Source: Rheinheimera sp. SA_1 (GTDB lineage: Bacteria > Pseudomonadota > Gammaproteobacteria > Enterobacterales > Alteromonadaceae). From it: a stretch of DNA of 64,000 nt. Positions within the stretch are counted from its first letter, which is position 1. Each line of letters opens with the position of its first letter. The position numbers and the translations under genes are program-made. The notes beneath the pieces were generated by a model. It had not been told where the DNA came from. It did not search any database and saw only the letters and a list, made by a program, of their open reading frames with translations. The stretch spans positions 62,001 through 126,000 of the forward strand of contig NZ_LXWK01000020.1 in the NCBI RefSeq assembly GCF_001669775.1. Direction: 5' to 3'. This document shows, one piece after another, positions 26,207 through 34,198 of the stretch.

Positions 26207-27049
26207 ATGATGTCCGCCACAGCTTCTTCTTTTCCAAAGTTCTGCCGCAATACCTGGTTAATTACCCGCTTTGAATTATTTCGTTTGTTTGGCAGCCCAC
26301 GCGGTTGGTTTGCGTTAGCGGCATTTGCCGTGATCTGGTTTTTAATTCTGCGTTACCCCATTTTTGAAGCAAGTTCTGCCCTGCAGCAAGCCGACACCCA
26401 GGCTATGTTGAGTCGGGTTTTTGGCATGATCGGTATGTACAAGCTGATGGCCTGGCCGCTTCCCGAACTTATCGTGTACTGGCTGATTAGCCTGGTGCTA
26501 CTGCCGCTGGCCGTTGTCATCACCAGTGCCGATCAGACCAGTAGCGACCGCTCGCGGGGCACCTTACGTTTTCTGACCTTACGGACCAGCCGCGACACCA
26601 TTTTTTTCGGTCGTTTTCTCGGGCAGTGGCTGGTGCAAGGATTGCTCATCGTGATTTCATTGGTCGCAACACTCGGGCTTGCGGTGTGGCGGCAACACAG
26701 TTTGTCACTACCGGCATTAGAGGCAGCTTTGATCATGGCGCTGAATCTGGTGATTGTGCTGGCACCTTTTACCGCGCTGATGGCGTTATGTTCGGTGTTA
26801 GTGCGCTCGTCGAAACTTGCGGTTTGTCTGGCGATCGTTGGCGGTGGTGTGCTGGTTGGTCTGATTAGCTGGGCTGGCTGGTATTTTCCGGATGTGTTGC
26901 GGTTGCTGCAATATATGCCTGGTGCGCAAGTGCCGGCATTACTCAGCAATCAGGGGTGGTCGACCTTTAAAGAAGTGACCTTACCACTGGCACAAACCGT
27001 GGTACTGCTGGCGCTGGGCCGGATCGCATTACAAGGAAAATCATTATGA
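26207..27049 (+). CDS. ABC-2 type transporter permease (280 aa)
   Basis: An inner-membrane permease with six predicted helices and a short cytosolic N-terminus (FELFRLFGSPRGWFALAAF, the typical entry helix of ABC-2/NosY-like permeases). A cytosolic loop, SSDRSRGTLRFLTLRTSRDT, couples to the ATPase. AGGA lies just before tandem ATG codons at 26207 and 26210. The stop overlaps the ATPase start (27046-27049, ATGA), so the two form one transporter. Family members export lipids, polysaccharides, antibiotics or bacteriocins; the substrate here is unknown. No regulator is adjacent. Confidence 0.88.
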   Translation: MMSATASSFPKFCRNTWLITRFELFRLFGSPRGWFALAAFAVIWFLILRYPIFEASSALQQADTQAMLSRVFGMIGMYKLMAWPLPELIVYWLISLVLLPLAVVITSADQTSSDRSRGTLRFLTLRTSRDTIFFGRFLGQWLVQGLLIVISLVATLGLAVWRQHSLSLPALEAALIMALNLVIVLAPFTALMALCSVLVRSSKLAVCLAIVGGGVLVGLISWAGWYFPDVLRLLQYMPGAQVPALLSNQGWSTFKEVTLPLAQTVVLLALGRIALQGKSL

Positions 27050-27957
27050 GCACTATTATTCAGGCGCAGCAATTATCTAAATCTTTTGGCCGGCATCAGG
27101 TTCTGCATTCCCTGAACTTCTCCCTTGAAGCTGGCGAGCCTATTGCGCTGATTGGTCCAAACGGTGCCGGCAAAACTACTTTATTCAGTATTTTGTGTGG
27201 GTTCCTGAAACAAGACCATGGCAATATTGAAATCTTTGGCCAAAAGCCAGGCAGTGAGGGATTGTCCGGCCGGGTGAGTGCATTGCCACAAGATGCGATG
27301 CTGGATCCGAATTTCTCCATCGGTACACAGTTAACCTTTTATGGCCAGTTACAAGGCATGAATAAAGCCACGGCCATCGCCGAAACCCGCCGGGTATTAG
27401 CCTTGGTTGATTTAGCCGATTATATCTCGCAAAAAGCCACGGTGCTGAGCCATGGTATGCGCAAACGTGTTGCGATTGCTCAAGCTCTGTTAGGGCAACC
27501 TGAGCTGGTGCTGCTGGATGAACCAACCGCTGGCCTGGATCCGGTGAATGCCTTGCAAGTGCGGCAAATCATTGCAAATCTGACGTCTGAAGCGACTTTT
27601 ATGATTAGCTCCCACAACATTTTTGAACTGGAACGGCTCTGTGGCACCGTGTTGTATCTGGAGCATGGCAAGCTGGTACAGCAACGTTCGGTACAACAAG
27701 GCGCTGTCGGTTATCTGAGTTTGCAACTCGAAAACGCCGATGCTGCGTTGGTACTGAATGTGCTTCGGCAGTTGCCCGGTGTTAGCAGCGTTGAGAATGC
27801 ACAGAAAAACGAATTTGCTATCCACTATGACCGCGAACTGGCACCTGATCTGGATATCACCCTGATTGGTGTGCTGCGGGCCCAGGGCTGGCAGTATCGC
27901 AGCCTGACGCAGGGACGAACTTTAGAACAGCAGTTATTTGCAGTGGCAAACGGCTAG
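27046..27957 (+). CDS. ABC transporter ATPase, CcmA/NatA type (303 aa)
   Basis: The partner of the upstream permease. Walker A GPNGAGKTTLFSIL lies near residue 36, the Q-loop region is SALPQDAMLDPNFSIG, and a slightly divergent signature, LSHGMRKRVAIAQAL, has His in place of the second Gly of LSGG. Walker B is LVLLDEPTAGLDP and the switch His is in SSHNIFELERLC. A C-terminal extension of about 80 residues (VLNVLRQLPGVSSVENAQ...) is the regulatory tail common in this subfamily. The operon ends 34 bases before the convergent fdxA stop. Confidence 0.92.
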   Translation: MSTIIQAQQLSKSFGRHQVLHSLNFSLEAGEPIALIGPNGAGKTTLFSILCGFLKQDHGNIEIFGQKPGSEGLSGRVSALPQDAMLDPNFSIGTQLTFYGQLQGMNKATAIAETRRVLALVDLADYISQKATVLSHGMRKRVAIAQALLGQPELVLLDEPTAGLDPVNALQVRQIIANLTSEATFMISSHNIFELERLCGTVLYLEHGKLVQQRSVQQGAVGYLSLQLENADAALVLNVLRQLPGVSSVENAQKNEFAIHYDRELAPDLDITLIGVLRAQGWQYRSLTQGRTLEQQLFAVANG

Positions 27958-27991
27958 TACCGACGATGAGGCGTGCGTCTGCGGTGTGATG

Positions 27992-28315
27992 TTAACTTTC
28001 GAGGAATTGCAGTTTATCTGGTACGCCATTCCAAAGGTCGGCATCGGTCGGGGCTGCTTTGACGGTGTTGATATTGGGCCAGACCAGCGCCAGTTCGGCA
28101 TTCAGCTCGATAAATGGCTGTTGCCCTTCAGGTAAGGCGTCGTGTTGAAAAATGGCATTGGCCGGACACTCTGGCTCACATAAACCACAATCAATACAAA
28201 TGATTGGGCTAATAGCAAGGAAGTTGGGGCCTTCAAAAAAGGCGTCCACTGGACAGACGGCGACACAGTCGGTGTATTTACATTTGATACAGTTATCAGT
28301 GACGACAAACGCCAT
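27992..28315 (-). CDS. fdxA: 7Fe ferredoxin FdxA
   Basis: 107 residues, a cytosolic electron carrier. Cluster-binding cysteines appear as [14 protein letters not shown] (with the spacing of a [3Fe-4S]/[4Fe-4S] pair) and [16 protein letters not shown]. The C-terminal extension of about 50 residues ([13 protein letters not shown]...) is typical of the Azotobacter-type ferredoxin FdxA. GGAGG is five bases before the ATG at 28315, which fixes the start; a frame running further upstream lacks support. The gene is divergent from the flavoprotein gene at 28533, which could be a redox partner, though this is only inference. Confidence 0.95.
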   Translation of the reverse strand: MAFVVTDNCIKCKYTDCVAVCPVDAFFEGPNFLAISPIICIDCGLCEPECPANAIFQHDALPEGQQPFIELNAELALVWPNINTVKAAPTDADLWNGVPDKLQFLES

Positions 28316-28532
28316 GTTGACCTCCACAAACCACGGGCCCAATAAATCCGCCAATTTGCGGCGGAATTGTACGGAACAAACACAAAAATACAAGTCAGCA
28401 GTGGCTTTGTAAGCTTTGACGCAAATTGTAACGGCATTTATTACGTCTGATCAGCCAATTTGACGTAAAATAGCCGCAATTACCATCTTGTGAGCTGGCG
28501 ACATGCTGGCTAAGACACCGATAGGACTTTGC

Positions 28533-30149
28533 ATGATCCGTTTAACTGAAATTAAATTACCACTGAATCACGACGAGGCTGCGCTGCCAGCGGCCATTCT
28601 TAACAAGCTTAAGATAAAACCGGAACAGCTGAAAAGTTTCAGTATGTTCAAACGTGGTTATGACGCACGCAAAAAATCTGACATTCAGCTGATTTACACC
28701 CTGGATGTTGACGTGGATCAAGAAGCGCTGCTGCTTAAAAAGTTCGAAAAAGATCAACACGTTAAACCGTCCCCTGACACCAGTTATAAGTACGTGGCGC
28801 AGGCACCGGCGCAGTTAAGCGACAGGCCGGTGGTGATTGGTCTTGGCCCTTGTGGTTTATTTGCCGGTTTGTTGCTGGCGCAGATGGGGTTTAAACCGAT
28901 TATTCTGGAGCGCGGCAAAGAAGTCCGCGAGCGCACCAAAGACACCTTTGGTTTCTGGCGCAAAAAGCCGTTAAATACCGAATCAAACGTGCAGTTTGGT
29001 GAAGGTGGCGCTGGCACTTTTTCTGACGGCAAATTGTACAGCCAAGTGAAAGATCCAAAACATTATGGCCGCAAAGTGATGAGCGAATTTGTCGCCGCCG
29101 GTGCGCCTGATGAAATTATGTATGTCAGCAAACCCCATATCGGCACCTTCAAGTTGGTGAATATGGTGGAGAAAATGCGCGCCAACATTATCGAACTTGG
29201 TGGCGAAATTCGTTTTAGTACCCGCGTTGACGATTTGTTGCTGACCGATGGCGAAGTCACAGGTTTGCAACTGTCGACCGGTGAAACCTTGCCGTGTCGT
29301 CATGTGGTGCTGGCGGTCGGTCACAGCGCCCGCGATACCTTTGAGATGTTGTATCAGCGTGGTGTTTACATTGAAGCCAAACCTTTTTCAATTGGGTTTC
29401 GGATTGAACACCGCCAGTCGATGATTGATGAATGCCGCTTTGGCAGCAATGCCGGTAACCCACTATTGGGTGCTGCTGATTACAAACTGGTGCATCATTG
29501 CAGTAACGGCCGCACGGTTTACAGCTTTTGTATGTGTCCGGGTGGCACAGTGGTGGCTGCGGCATCAGAAGCAGGCCGGGTTGTCACCAATGGTATGAGC
29601 CAATATTCGCGCAACGAACGTAATGCCAACAGCGCCATCGTCGTTGGTATTGATCCGGAACGCGATTATCCAGGCCACCCGCTGGCTGGCATTGAATTGC
29701 AACGAGTTTTAGAAACTCAGGCCTTTGTGCTTGGCGGTGAAAACTATGATGCGCCAGCCCAGCTGATTGGTGATTTCCTTGCAGGTACAGCATCCACTGA
29801 ATTTGGTGAAGTACAGCCGTCGTATACGCCTGGGGTGACACTGACTGATTTATCTAAAGTGTTGCCAGATTTTGCCATCGCAGCTATTCGCGAAGCGATC
29901 CCGGCTTTTGATCAGCAAATCAAAGGTTTTGCCCGGCCGGAAGGTTTACTCACCGGCGTCGAAACCCGCACTTCGTCACCAATTTGCATTAAGCGTGGCG
30001 CCGATTTCCAAAGTCTGAATATCAAAGGTTTATACCCAGCTGGCGAAGGCGCCGGTTATGCCGGTGGTATTTTGTCGGCTGGAATTGATGGGATTAAGGT
30101 AGCTGAAGCTCTGGCTTTGGCGATGCTGGCGCAGAATCAGTCTGCGTAA
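28533..30149 (+). CDS. FAD-dependent dehydrogenase, COG2509-like (538 aa)
   Basis: A cytosolic flavoprotein of a widespread uncharacterised family. An N-terminal region of about 85 residues (MIRLTEIKLPLNHDEAALPA... FKRGYDARKKSDIQLIYTLDV) precedes the FAD-binding Rossmann motif VVIGLGPCGLFAGLLLAQMG and ILERGKEVRERT. The family hallmark QFGEGGAGTFSDGKL follows; the C-terminus has the second flavin motif GLYPAGEGAGYAGGILSAGIDG. ATG 28533 follows AGGA by about seven bases; an upstream ATG at 28503 would add ten residues lacking family similarity. Neighbours give no pathway; the divergent fdxA might supply electrons. Confidence 0.9.
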   Translation: MIRLTEIKLPLNHDEAALPAAILNKLKIKPEQLKSFSMFKRGYDARKKSDIQLIYTLDVDVDQEALLLKKFEKDQHVKPSPDTSYKYVAQAPAQLSDRPVVIGLGPCGLFAGLLLAQMGFKPIILERGKEVRERTKDTFGFWRKKPLNTESNVQFGEGGAGTFSDGKLYSQVKDPKHYGRKVMSEFVAAGAPDEIMYVSKPHIGTFKLVNMVEKMRANIIELGGEIRFSTRVDDLLLTDGEVTGLQLSTGETLPCRHVVLAVGHSARDTFEMLYQRGVYIEAKPFSIGFRIEHRQSMIDECRFGSNAGNPLLGAADYKLVHHCSNGRTVYSFCMCPGGTVVAAASEAGRVVTNGMSQYSRNERNANSAIVVGIDPERDYPGHPLAGIELQRVLETQAFVLGGENYDAPAQLIGDFLAGTASTEFGEVQPSYTPGVTLTDLSKVLPDFAIAAIREAIPAFDQQIKGFARPEGLLTGVETRTSSPICIKRGADFQSLNIKGLYPAGEGAGYAGGILSAGIDGIKVAEALALAMLAQNQSA

Positions 30150-30261
30150 TTCATGTTGTTGTGATATAAAGACGTTTTGTCAAACTAACGTAAACAAAAG
30201 TATGGTGTAACCCGGCATTTATCTGTAGCCAGCGATGGCTGGTGCAGTTAACAATGACGTG

Positions 30262-30388
30262 TATACCCAAAATCATTGAAGATTCGGGTAGGCGGTAACT
30301 GAGCGAGACCCCAGGAGCATAGCTATCTATGTGACTGGGGCGAGTGAAGGCGGCCAACAACCCCGAATCTTCAAGGATGACGGGTATA
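30262..30388. repeat. Intergenic palindromic repeat family R1, copy 2
   Basis: 127 bp bounded by TATACCCAAAATCATTGAAG and its near-inverse ending CAAGGATGACGGGTATA, with arms GAAGATTCGGG / CCCGAATCTTC. The centre is CATAG-ATAG-CTATG between AGGAG and GACTGGGG. It is the inverse orientation of copy 1 at 1461-1598. It ends 24 bases before the ribosome site of the gene at 30424, so it forms part of that gene's leader or promoter. Confidence 0.8.
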
Positions 30389-30423
30389 GGTCTTACCATC
30401 GGATCAATGAAAAGGAGTGCAGA

Positions 30424-32151
30424 ATGCGTAAGACCTTGATAGCTGTCGCTGTAATTGCCGCCGGAGCGCTGGCTTATTATAAATTTGGCCCGGGCATGGC
30501 CTCGGCACCAGAACTGGCAGGCCTGGAATACGTTCCGGCTGACACCGCGTTGTTTTCAGCGCAGGTAACGCCAATTGACCTGGGAAGTTATTTGTCCAGC
30601 CTCGGCATGGGCCCACAGTACTACGATGCCAATATGCAAAAAGCCTTTGCCGATATGGCCGTTGAAGCTACCGAAGCACAACACAAATTCGGTTTGGCAC
30701 TGGTTCAGACCTATATGAAAGCGCTGGCTGATCCAGCCGCATTAAGTGCCAATACCGGTATTAAAGCGCAAATGCGCAGCTTGGCCTATATGGTTGGTTT
30801 GTCACCGGTACTGCGGATGGAACTGGGTGATGAAGCTGCATTCTGGCGTCTGTTCGATGACGCTGAAAAAAGCAGTGGTTTCAGCCATGTAGCGCAGCAA
30901 ATCAACACTATTAAATACCGCCAGTACCGTTTTACTCACGAAGAACTGACCATGGATTTACTGGTTTCAGTGCAAAACGGCTGGGCCACGATTGCTTTTA
31001 CCTCAGAGAAATTTGATAAGCAGCATCTGGCCATCATGGTGCAGGCAGAAAAACCAGAGCAAAGCCTGGCGAATACCTCAACTATCAAAGATCTGCAGCA
31101 GAAATATCAGCTGGAAAAAGGTGCTTATGGTTATCTGAGCACCGCACAGTTCAGCAAGTTCCTGACCAGTAAAGACGGTAACCGTCTGGCGAAAGACGTT
31201 GAAGCTGTGTTTGGTGCAGAAACCACCGTCGCTTTGGCCGCTTGGCGCAACCCGGCTTGTGAAGCCGATGTTGCCGCTATCAGCGCCAGCTGGCCGGGGC
31301 TGTTTATCGACAATAAGTTTGACCTGTCCAATTCAGCGTTGCTGAAAGTGACGGGCCGGATGTTGATCCCAACCGAAAATCAGGAAACAGTGAAGTTGTT
31401 GGCCGCTTTACGTGGTTTCCTGCCGGCACATACCATGTCCCTTCACAATTCAGGCATGTTTTCAATGGCGGTAGGTTTGGACGTTGCACAACTGGCCCCG
31501 ACGCTGGGTAAACTCTGGACCGGTTTAACTGAACCGGCTTACAGCTGCCAGCCGTTAGCTGAGATGCAAACGCAGATGAAACAATCAAATCCATTAGCTG
31601 CCGTGGCGATGGCGGGGATGGCGAGTGGGCTGCAAGGTCTGTCGGTGACAATCAACGACGCCGAACTTGACCTCACCACCAGTAACCTGAAAAGTGCTGA
31701 CGCGCTGGTGACGGTGTCTGCCGATAACGCCCGCACCTTCTTTGAAGGTATTAAAGCGTTTTACCCACCTTTGGCAACCGTTGCATTACCTGCAGCTGGC
31801 GAAGAGCTGGATTTAGCTTCCATCGTTCCGGAAGTCGCTGTACTGGGTATTCAGCCAAAATTAGCTTTGTCTGATTCGCACCTGTTGTTATACGTTGGAC
31901 CAACTGCGACCACGCAATCGGCAGCAGTTGCTAAAGAAAGCCTGGCTAAAAATGGCTTGCTGAGTTTTGGTATGGACTATGGCCGTTTCTTCAAAGCGCT
32001 TGAAGCCGCCATGAAAGCCAGTGGTACTGAAGTTCCGCCTGATTTCCAGCAGTTCTCTGGTAGCACCATGAAAATGGCGCTGAAAATGGATGTGAATCAA
32101 CAAGGTGTGGTGATGAACTCCGAGCTGGAAATGGCGCTGGCGCCGAAATAA
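30424..32151 (+). CDS. Exported protein of unknown function (575 aa)
   Basis: AGGAG is six bases before the ATG at 30424; extending upstream would read into repeat R1. The N-terminus MRKTLIAVAVIAAGALAYYK is a single membrane anchor or signal. The rest is soluble, starting ELAGLEYVPADTALFSAQVT, alpha/beta in character, with frequent Ala, Leu and Met and only two cysteines noticed (NPACEAD and YSCQPL), which may form a disulfide in the periplasm. The pattern 'YVPADT' followed by long repeats of amphipathic segments resembles large periplasmic proteins of unknown function, but I cannot name a family. An intrinsic terminator follows at 32185. Transcription is apparently monocistronic. Confidence 0.82.
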   Translation: MRKTLIAVAVIAAGALAYYKFGPGMASAPELAGLEYVPADTALFSAQVTPIDLGSYLSSLGMGPQYYDANMQKAFADMAVEATEAQHKFGLALVQTYMKALADPAALSANTGIKAQMRSLAYMVGLSPVLRMELGDEAAFWRLFDDAEKSSGFSHVAQQINTIKYRQYRFTHEELTMDLLVSVQNGWATIAFTSEKFDKQHLAIMVQAEKPEQSLANTSTIKDLQQKYQLEKGAYGYLSTAQFSKFLTSKDGNRLAKDVEAVFGAETTVALAAWRNPACEADVAAISASWPGLFIDNKFDLSNSALLKVTGRMLIPTENQETVKLLAALRGFLPAHTMSLHNSGMFSMAVGLDVAQLAPTLGKLWTGLTEPAYSCQPLAEMQTQMKQSNPLAAVAMAGMASGLQGLSVTINDAELDLTTSNLKSADALVTVSADNARTFFEGIKAFYPPLATVALPAAGEELDLASIVPEVAVLGIQPKLALSDSHLLLYVGPTATTQSAAVAKESLAKNGLLSFGMDYGRFFKALEAAMKASGTEVPPDFQQFSGSTMKMALKMDVNQQGVVMNSELEMALAPK

Positions 32152-32184
32152 AGTCACTACGCAATAAAATCAGTGTTGTCTGAG

Positions 32185-32219
32185 AACCGCAGCCCTTGAA
32201 CCGGCTGCGGTTATTTTTT
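32185..32219 (+). terminator. Intrinsic terminator
   Basis: AACCGCAGCC (32185-32194) pairs with GGCTGCGGTT (32203-32212), and ATTTTTT follows. It ends the transcript of the 575-residue gene, and overlaps nothing of the convergent yjeH-like gene. Confidence 0.88.
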
Positions 32220-32233
32220 GATGACAGTCCAGC

Positions 32234-33496
32234 TTAGGCTGCTTTGGTTCTTAGCCATTGTTGTTGCCACCACAGTAGTGGTGCAGTAATCAGGATTAGC
32301 AATACCGCGTAACTCATGGCTGCGCCCAGCATCCATACCAGCAACAAACAAATGCCAATACTGACAGACACCACCAGCCGGTGTTTCGAAGGTAGTAACC
32401 GCAGTGCTGCGGTCATGCTGCCCAGATAAATCAGCACAAACACGCCATTCACCCAGCCGATCAAGTCCGGCAATCCGGCATCCAGCCATTCGGCGCCACA
32501 CAACACAATTGCCATCAGTGACAAAATACTCCCAAGTGCCCGCTCTGGCACCTGATGCCGGTTCAGTGGTTGTAATGCTTTGGGCAACACGCCGTTGTTA
32601 CTGAAACTCCAGCACAGCCGCGCCACGCTGGCGGTATAGACATTCACAGTGGCGAGGCCACTACAAAGCCCAAGTACGCCAATCAGCAGATAACCACCTC
32701 CGCCAAATAAGCGGTTAAAACCATCGACCATACTTAAATCTTCGCCTGGCTGGGCTAAGATTTGCAGCAAATGGCTGCAACCGAGATAAATACAACCGAC
32801 CACCAACAAGCCGAGCAACAAAGCTGGCACTAAATCACGTTTGGGGTCGCGAAAATCCTGGGCTAAATGGGTCATGGCCTCGACGCCAAGAAAACTCCAG
32901 AACCCCAGAGCCAACGCTGCGGTAAAACCGGCGGTATTGAATTCAACCCTGGTGTTGTCTGGTAAAGGTACGTTATCTGCCTGATACGCAAAAGCACCAA
33001 ACATCAACAACACCACTGCCACAATGAGTAGTGTTAAACCCAGCTGTAGTTTGGCGGACAACTGCACACCACGCCGGTTCAGTAGCCACAACAACAGTAA
33101 AAACATGAGTTCCACCGGCAGCTGCCAATAACGTAAATCGCCAAGCCAGGGGCTCAGCAGTGGTGCGACAAAGGAATAAGTCATCATCATGGCGGCCGAA
33201 GCACCGAGCGGCACGACCAGCACAAACATCAGTCCGGTGACCCGACCAGCCAGTGACCCGAAAGCTTCACCGACAAAATGCGCAGGCCCCGCGGCATGAG
33301 GCAGCACCCGCGCCAGTGCTGCAAACACAAAAGTGACTGGAATGGCTAATATGGTCAGCAGCAACCAGGCCCAACTGGCAAAAGAGCCGGCCTGGGCGAT
33401 GGTCAGTTGTGGCAAAATAAACACGCCGGTACCGAGCAAGGTGGTCGCCAGCAGTGCCGCTCCTTGCCAGAGGTTTAGTTTATGACTTGTGTTCAT
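32234..33496 (-). CDS. yjeH: APC-superfamily amino-acid exporter, YjeH-like
   Basis: A 420-residue inner-membrane protein with 11-12 helices. The start MNTSHKLNLWQGAALLATTLLGTG contains the unwound TM1 motif (LLGTGVFILPQL) of APC carriers. AHFVGEAFGSLAGRVTGLMF and FWSFLGVEAMTHLAQDFRDP match the E. coli L-methionine/branched-chain amino-acid exporter YjeH closely by eye. It should expel excess methionine, leucine, isoleucine or valine. The start at 33496 is preferred over upstream in-frame codons because it begins the conserved region; AGGA lies about nine bases before. Divergent from an Lrp-type regulator gene with about 175 bases between, the usual exporter/regulator pairing. Confidence 0.85.
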   Translation of the reverse strand: MNTSHKLNLWQGAALLATTLLGTGVFILPQLTIAQAGSFASWAWLLLTILAIPVTFVFAALARVLPHAAGPAHFVGEAFGSLAGRVTGLMFVLVVPLGASAAMMMTYSFVAPLLSPWLGDLRYWQLPVELMFLLLLWLLNRRGVQLSAKLQLGLTLLIVAVVLLMFGAFAYQADNVPLPDNTRVEFNTAGFTAALALGFWSFLGVEAMTHLAQDFRDPKRDLVPALLLGLLVVGCIYLGCSHLLQILAQPGEDLSMVDGFNRLFGGGGYLLIGVLGLCSGLATVNVYTASVARLCWSFSNNGVLPKALQPLNRHQVPERALGSILSLMAIVLCGAEWLDAGLPDLIGWVNGVFVLIYLGSMTAALRLLPSKHRLVVSVSIGICLLLVWMLGAAMSYAVLLILITAPLLWWQQQWLRTKAA

Positions 33497-33671
33497 CCCG
33501 CAAGATCCTTTTTTGTTGTAGCCAACCGCCGTCATTATCTCTGGCACTATATTTCTGACATTATGCTACCTTGTTTTTGCAGTGCAAAATGGCGGAAAAT
33601 TGCTGTCCTTTGCCGACGTTTTGTCGGGCCAACCCGCTTTCTGCCGGTGTTCTGTCCAGATTGGAGACTTT

Positions 33672-34130
33672 GTGTCAGATAAATTTGATCAGTTGATTAT
33701 CAAAGCATTACAGGAAGATGCGCGCCAGTCAGTTTCATCAATTGCTGAGCAGGTTAATTTATCGCGCAGTGCTGTGTCGGAACGGCTAAAGCGGCTGGAA
33801 CAAAGTGGCGAAATTCGTGGTTATCAGGTGTTGCTAGGTGCTAAAACTCAGCCCGCTGTTGCTGCTTATTTTGATATTCAGCACAACAGTGCGCGTTGTG
33901 CTGATGTGATCCCGTTGCTAACCGCCATTCCGGAAGTGCGACGCTGTCACGGTATCAGTGGTGAAATTGATTTAATTGTGTTTGTGCAGGCCGATTCGGT
34001 GGCGCGGTTACATCAAATTCGTGAACAACTGGATGCACATCCTGCCATCATAAAAATTAAAACCCATATTGTGTTGAGTGATTGGATCAACCGGACTGAG
34101 CAGAGCAGCGGATCTCTGACTAAAGATTAA
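33672..34130 (+). CDS. Lrp/AsnC-family regulator (152 aa)
   Basis: An N-terminal AsnC helix-turn-helix (FDQLIIKALQEDARQSVSSIA, then VNLSRSAVSERLKRLEQ) is followed by a C-terminal RAM ligand-binding domain (VPLL-like ISGEIDLIVFVQADSVARL). The GTG at 33672 follows GGAG by five bases, and the protein then starts VSDKFDQL, as expected for the family; a longer frame to 33582 lacks support. Its position divergent to the YjeH-like exporter suggests that it senses an amino acid (Met, Leu or similar) and controls the exporter. A GC-rich terminator follows at 34141. Confidence 0.9.
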   Translation: MSDKFDQLIIKALQEDARQSVSSIAEQVNLSRSAVSERLKRLEQSGEIRGYQVLLGAKTQPAVAAYFDIQHNSARCADVIPLLTAIPEVRRCHGISGEIDLIVFVQADSVARLHQIREQLDAHPAIIKIKTHIVLSDWINRTEQSSGSLTKD

Positions 34131-34140
34131 ATCCCGGATG

Positions 34141-34166
34141 AAAAAATAGCCGGGCTTAGGCCCGGC
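34141..34166 (-). terminator. Intrinsic terminator between convergent genes
   Basis: GCCGGGC (34149-34155), loop TTAG, GCCCGGC (34160-34166). AAAAAA at 34141-34146 becomes a U-tract on the minus strand, so it chiefly ends the TonB receptor transcript from the right; the stem may act on the regulator transcript too. Confidence 0.8.
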
Positions 34167-34198
34167 CATGTTCTGTCTTTCATAAAATCTGCGAATAG

